From: Apostichopus japonicus
Lineage: Eukaryota > Echinodermata > Holothuroidea > Aspidochirotida > Stichopodidae
Length of the DNA stretch: 64,000 nucleotides
Assembly: GCF_037975245.1 (NCBI RefSeq)
Contig: NC_092568.1
Coordinates: forward strand, 34,134,501 to 34,198,500
Direction: 5' to 3'
A model generated the notes under the pieces. The model was not told where the DNA came from. It did no database searches and saw nothing but the letters and a program-made list of their open reading frames with translations. Of the stretch, positions 59,096-64,000 are shown piece by piece. Made by a program: the position numbers and the translations under genes. Each line of letters begins with the position of its first letter. Position 1 is the stretch's first letter.

Positions 59096-60495
59096 TAATT
59101 GTAAAGCCATAGTATTATGTGAGCAGCTGTCAGTTAATTGTTTTCTTGTCAAAATCTACGTGAATCATGAAGAAATATGATTAATGTTTGATTTTAAGGA
59201 TACAAATTACAAAAGCTGCTGACTGGGGATCAAATGCCTAAAACAATTAACCAAATATTCCATGTCACATATGTAAACCAAAAACTTACACTAGATCTGA
59301 TTGAAATGATGAATGCAACTTCAAATTCAAACACCAAATATTTGACAAAAGTTTACCTGGATGCCTCATCTTCTGCATTGAGGGGAATAGGGTGCTGCAA
59401 CATAGGGATAGGAAGCAAACTCACCGAAAATACTAGATAGAGTGCATGGTACAATTATATTGTAACTTTGCAATACTAAGTAAGAGCATTTATAATTGTT
59501 CTTTCAAAGGAAAGCAGTAATTGAAACCTAATGTTGCATTATGACGTAGTTCAATCCTTGAACTGTGTGATTTGATTAATGGTTTAATTAGATTTTGTCA
59601 GAAATAAGTAGAATAATTCTAGGATGGGTCACTCTTTTACTAGCGTCTAGATTACAACTTTCAGATGAAAATCAGAACCAATGTTGAATTTCTTGCCAAC
59701 CAAAAGAATTTTCCATTTGTCATTGAGCATCAGTAATATATGGCAAAGTCAATTTTTGGTTCCCAATACCTATCCAGCTACCTACAATATATCATGGAAG
59801 CTGATTAGCTATGGTGAGGAAATGGGTCTAGATTTGTACTTGTAAAGGTCCTGTTACTAAGCCAGTGAAATTTCCCTAAATTGTTGAAGACTGCTGTATA
59901 ATTCCACTCGTAGTAAATAATGAAATATATCATGAAAGTTCTACAAATTACAAAATTAATGATTGTGTCTAGTACGTAGTACACTGCATATATGTACAAA
60001 ACAGTTTGCTAATTTAGGGAACGTAAGAAGTTACCATATACCACCATACATACAGTAAATGTGTATACATGCCTAAGTGTGTGTCAGATGTTCGTCCAAT
60101 GTAAATCATGTCAGGACTATTAAACCAGAAGGATCTGCAAACTAAGCAATTTACTTGTGGGCTTATATTAAATAACTTGTAAATTTTAAGTAACTAGTAC
60201 TATGATAGGCCTAAACTAGACTCATGCTTTTAAACCTATGGCACTGACTAAGTATTAAAGATTGGCCTCATTCAATGAACCCATTAATGTTGTACCATGC
60301 AGTCTGGTCAATCAAGGTTCAGTTAAACTTGAAAGTGGAGAAAAAACATAGCTAACAGTTAAGTTAAATAAACATCAATAACTTGTTTCATGTTCATGAA
60401 TAATGCTTTGTACCCTCACCAACAGTTACATGACATTAGTCAATCAAGTCATCAAGAATACCGGACCGATGGCGTAGAAGTCACCACCATCCACA
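59096..60495. other. Upstream of the WDR64-like gene, nothing recognised
   Basis: AT-rich. A 68-codon frame at 59234-59440 has no similarity that I recognise. No clear promoter motif was seen. Confidence 0.45.
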
Positions 60496-60643
60496 ATGGA
60501 CAGTGATTTGGATGAGACCTTGACGAGGCCCTACACCTCCACCACATTTGGAATCAAATTGCGACAGTTTCAGAGTTTGATCGCAGAGCTGACACAGCAA
60601 GACAGTGAAGCTAGTGCAGAGCAGAGACGGCAAGCTATTAATG
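60496..60643 (+). CDS. WDR64-like exon 1 with start codon
   Basis: ATG in context cacaatgg, donor gtgatt after one base of a codon. Encodes FGIKLRQFQSLIAELTQQDS and EQRRQAIN, a predicted amphipathic helix. Confidence 0.7.
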
Positions 60644-63430
60644 GTGATTATCATTCATTTTTGTTTGTTTCGTTTATTCCAGTATAAATTGCATAAAGTA
60701 CAAATCATAAATAGGAAAATGGTGAGTATAATAAATAAAATGTTATGTGCGTTCATAAAACGTATAAAAAAAAATGTATAAAGGGCAAACTCTTGTCTGT
60801 TCTATTCACATGTTCCTGCAATCATTCCCGTCTGCTGTACCTGTTGTAGCCATGCCTTTTTGTAGCACAAGCTTAATGGCATTGAAGACAAGCCCCAAAC
60901 TGTGTGCGGCCATCTGAAAAAGTTAACTTTCTGTTGCTTGCAAGTGACGTTTTGTTTGTCTCGCTACAAAATGCAGACAGTAATGATACGTGATACCTTG
61001 TTATCTTTAGCTGGACCTGAGATGTCCATCGCTGTATCGTTTGTACACTGCGCTGTGGGTATTGACCGCAGCTGTATGTACTGACTGTACACTAGTGTCT
61101 AATTACCGGCGGTAGCAAGCTGTGTGTTTATTTTCTGGGATCGATGGTGGTGTCTAACACTTCTGTTACACCTCATTCGAAGCTAGGTCAGATTACCTGC
61201 ATTAGACGTTTCTTTTTGCGCGAGTCTTCACACCCTTTAAATCAACTTCATATGTTAAAATTATCGAATTTTTAAACAATCAAGTTTGCTCCATCTCTAT
61301 GATTGAATAGCAAACTATCTACCGTCAAAACTTGAGACAAATAAGTAGACAGAATATACACACTTTACCAATTGCTGATACTTTATGCGGTCTGTTGCAC
61401 GATCACACAGAATGAATGAAGCGTGGACCATGAACTTTACTGCTATAGTAATATCTAGAGATGTTAAATATGATTCAGAAAAGCCCTATGTTTAACTTTT
61501 CTTCACTTTTAGTGTCATGTTAACATCAAATGCAAAATTGTTAATATGTAGTAAAGGATCGAAACATTTTAAGTTGGTTTATAATTTACCAGGTAATTGT
61601 GCTGAGAAAATTCACATATTGTAAATTTAAGTTTATATACAAGCCACATTTCTGTGCAAATGTTTACCCTGTCACTTCCCAGTTGTATTTTGTTCACCCA
61701 GGATGTATCCATGGTGTGTAAGGTAATGTCATCCCTATCAAAAATTAGTGAATAAGGTGCACTGCCATTGCTGGGTTGGATAGCTAGGTCAAAGCACAGG
61801 TCTTATATTCATTAGGAGACCGTTTAGAACTCTTTTAATTTATTTTTTTAAACAATCTTCTTTGCTTTGTCACAAAATGGCCTTGTGAAATTAATCTGGT
61901 CAATTCTCAGTAAAAACTATATGCCAGTGAAACATGTAGTAAGTTTCACCTAATAACTAAGGATGTTTTTGGTCTGGGACTTTGGCATTTTTGAGGAAAT
62001 GAAATGATAATAATTACTCCTTTTAATGCTGTACAGAACTATTGTCAAGTTGCTAGTACAACATTATCAAACTGCAATGAAAAGAGAAACAGTGAATCAG
62101 TGTACATTAAGCAGTCTGGAAATTTGTCAGATAATTAACAGCAAATCTATAGAACATTCACAATTTGCAGTAAATAAACACAAATAATGTAATATCACTT
62201 TATACTGTAGGTTTAATATACATAATGATATAAAGTTGCCATTATTAGAAATGATCACTATAGGTGTTACTGTTTACTCTTTCCATCCCTTGTCTCCCCT
62301 TTCATCCATCTCTTTTTGTTCACCATGCTCATTAACCTGTCTGTATTCTGTGCATGTTTTTGTCCCTTCTGTTACTGTTACTTGTCATTTAGCCTCTGAA
62401 GAAGATCTTGCAAGGATCGAAACGTCAGGCCAACTTACTTTTATACATTCTGTTACACAGGTTCTCTAGCGGATAAGCAGTTTGCTAACAGTTTTATTTT
62501 ATTTTGAAACTCTTTAATACAATGACTGAAGGGGAGAGTTTGTACAATTCTGTTATATAGTATCATCTTCACAAGAATTTTCAATTATCTCTGCATGGGC
62601 CCCTGGTCCTGTCTTCTCTTTCTTGCATAGAAAATCTTCGATTTGATACATTCTGTGAAGCCATCCGGGCACTTTTCGGACCAGACATCAGAAGTACCGA
62701 TCTTAAAGCTATATTCAGGAAAATAAGTACAAACCCTGATGCAGAAGTTGATTGGAGTGAGGTAAGATGTAGAGAGAGAGAAGAAACACAATTTGGCTGT
62801 AAACTGCATCATGTTGCAAACAATTATAGTGGACCTGGTTTGACAATTGATGGATATTTTGTGTGTGTGTTGAAAATGGCATCATGGTTAATATGCGTTT
62901 TGTATATATGTGCAAGTTTGAATATTACTTGTTACTTTTGTGGGGTGGGGGGAGGGGATGGATGGGGAGGCTGGATGTACAACTGGTAGGGTACAAACGT
63001 TTTCACCTTAGTTTTACAAAATGATGGATGAGGTATGATTCCCAAGTCAAACATGTTAATCCAATTAATGATGGTGTTTCGGGGAGGGGTTGGTAGTGTG
63101 GGGGGGGGGTGGATGGGTAGGCAGGATGTACAACTGGTAGGGTTCCAGCAGTTTTCTTCATCATTGTTCATCTTAGTTGTTCAAGATGAGGTATGAGTCC
63201 CAAGTCAAACATGTTAATCCATTGATGGTGATGATGATAGATAATACTAGATCTATGCACATGTTGCTCAGCTTCACAATAACATTTGCTTACATCTGTG
63301 TTTGTGTTTACACTTTTCTCGCAGATCTTTGGTTATTTTCAAACTGAAGATGAAGATCCCGAGCAAGTGGTAAATGAGGATATCAGTGTATTTACGGTTG
63401 CTAAGAAACAAAAAATCGGGGAGGCAGCAG
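60496..63430 (+). CDS. WDR64-like WD-repeat protein, N-terminal three coding exons (continues beyond window)
   Basis: Three exons join in phase to about 128 residues: MDSDLDETLTRPYTSTTFGI, an EF-hand-like region (LRFDTFCEAIRALFGPDI, DLKAIFRKISTNPDAEVDWSE), then IFGYFQTEDEDPEQVVNEDI and TVAKKQKIGEAAG. This order matches the N-terminus of vertebrate WDR64 ([22 protein letters not shown]) and related CFAP337/WDR49, proteins with EF-hand-like helices followed by WD40 propellers and linked to motile cilia. The WD repeats themselves lie outside. The start ATG at 60496 is the only candidate seen with an in-frame path to the donor. WDR64 and WDR49 could be confused from this part alone. Confidence 0.75.
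60644..62630 (+). other. WDR64-like intron 1
   Basis: About 2 kb; contains the hammerhead-like motif near 62396 inside what may be a Penelope-like terminal sequence (about 62230-62510). Nothing else recognised. Confidence 0.5.
62390..62430 (+). ncRNA. Hammerhead-ribozyme-like core
   Basis: CTGAAGA (62396-62402) fits the CUGANGA core. Next comes a hairpin (gatctt/aaggatc with loop gca), then GAAA (62419-62422) and C-GTC (62423-62426). Flanking gcct and aggc can form a short helix I. Helix III would have only the A-U and C-G pairs with no loop, so cleavage as a single unit is doubtful. Minimal hammerheads are known from Penelope-like elements. It lies in WDR64-like intron 1. It may instead just be a conserved repeat tail. 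Confidence 0.4.
62631..62761 (+). CDS. WDR64-like exon 2 (EF-hand-like)
   Basis: Acceptor ttcttgcatag, donor gtaaga. Two bases complete E, then NLRFDTFCEAIRALFGPDIR and KISTNPDAEVDWSE. Phase 1 in, phase 0 out. Confidence 0.82.
62940..63235 (+). repeat. Tandem duplication, ~155-bp unit, in WDR64-like intron 2
   Basis: Two copies of a G-rich stretch (ggggtggggggaggggatgg type), then ggatgtacaactggtagggt, then gatgaggtatga and tcccaagtcaaacatgttaa, ending in attgatggtg. Confidence 0.85.
63325..63430 (+). CDS. WDR64-like exon 3
   Basis: Acceptor ttctcgcag, donor gtatga. Encodes IFGYFQTEDEDPEQVVNEDI and SVFTVAKKQKIGEAAG; GYF followed by an acidic run is the family signature. Leaves in phase 1; the next exon was not found before 64000. 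Confidence 0.82.
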
Positions 63431-63739
63431 GTATGACTCTTTGGTCCAACTTAACACCTTCAATCGTTGTTATTTCTATCTTTGAAAGATAAAAATTATT
63501 ATTGATTTGAAGAAAAATTGAAGAATTTATCGATGATTTCCAATTATCTGTATTATTATCATTTGTTCTCACCAAATAAATGGTAGTGCCGGAACAGATT
63601 TGTAAAGAGGCTAGTAATTCAATATCTAGCTTTTTTGTTGTGTTTTTGTTTGGAATTGTACGAATATTAATCACATACGGTAACATCGTCAGAAATTAAT
63701 ACGCTGGTTCTGAGATGACAGAATTGTAGGTTTGCAGTC

Positions 63740-64000
63740 TAATCAGAACGGGCACCAGAATAATCTGGTAGGTCACACTACATCGGTTGTTTGGTTAATT
63801 ATAGGTATTCATGGTTTAGAAATAAACCATTAGTCAGTGTTTTTTCATCGTAAAGCAACGGAAACCAGAACAATCTAGGGGGGTTATACTGCATCATGTG
63901 ATTGTTTCATACTAATTTATGGTTAGAAATATACCATTAGTCAGTTTTTCTGCAACAGCTCCGTTCTGGACACCAGAATAATCTAGTGGGTCACACTACA
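63740..64000 (+). repeat. Tandem repeat, ~110-bp unit, cut by window end
   Basis: Three starts of caccagaataatct or ccagaacaatct followed by ggtcacactaca or gttatactgcat, then taccattagtcagt. The third copy is truncated by the window edge. It lies in the intron after WDR64-like exon 3. Confidence 0.8.

Noticed and set aside
59234-59440. 68-codon plus-strand frame upstream of the WDR64-like gene
   Set aside because: No recognisable similarity, no splice sites and no neighbouring exon in phase.

Overview
The window is eukaryotic genomic DNA: low-GC, with long introns, GT-AG splice sites, AT-dinucleotide microsatellites and many decayed transposons. The gene content (xanthine dehydrogenase, DNA polymerase epsilon subunit 2, a WDR64-like ciliary WD-repeat protein) is general to animals. 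The repeat style (CAGGGGCGGATCC-ended DNA transposons, L2-like LINE tails, Penelope-like elements) suggests a marine invertebrate, plausibly an echinoderm or another non-vertebrate deuterostome. I cannot fix the species from sequence alone.

Layout: 1-5574 is repeat-rich DNA that holds a 2.2-kb CAGG-ended element and a 273-bp short relative. 5575-30520 (+) carries 24 coding exons of XDH, running from inside the FAD domain to the stop codon (about 1068 residues); the iron-sulfur exons lie left of the window. 30521-36450 is a transposon cluster: an 8-bp-duplication hAT-type element with a second copy of the 2-kb repeat nested in it, then a hAT transposase fragment. 39060-53240 (-) is a complete POLE2 gene of 14 coding exons (521 codons). 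It includes one AT-AC intron of the minor (U12) spliceosome and several LINE fragments in its introns. 53537-56268 is a three-level nest of DNA transposons. 57218-59095 is a Penelope-like reverse transcriptase unit bounded by 213-bp inverted arms and an 8-bp target duplication. 60496 to the right edge (+) holds the first three coding exons of a WDR64-like gene that continues outside.

The three genes are not an operon or a pathway. XDH oxidises hypoxanthine and xanthine to uric acid in purine breakdown. POLE2 is the B subunit of the leading-strand replicative polymerase and has an E2F-type site just upstream of its start codon. The WDR64-like protein is of the EF-hand plus WD-repeat type associated with cilia. 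POLE2 and WDR64 are head to head, 7.3 kb apart, with transposons filling most of the space between them.

All exon boundaries were read by hand. They are supported by splice dinucleotides, continuous phase across every junction, and remembered similarity to the human families. No alignment was run.
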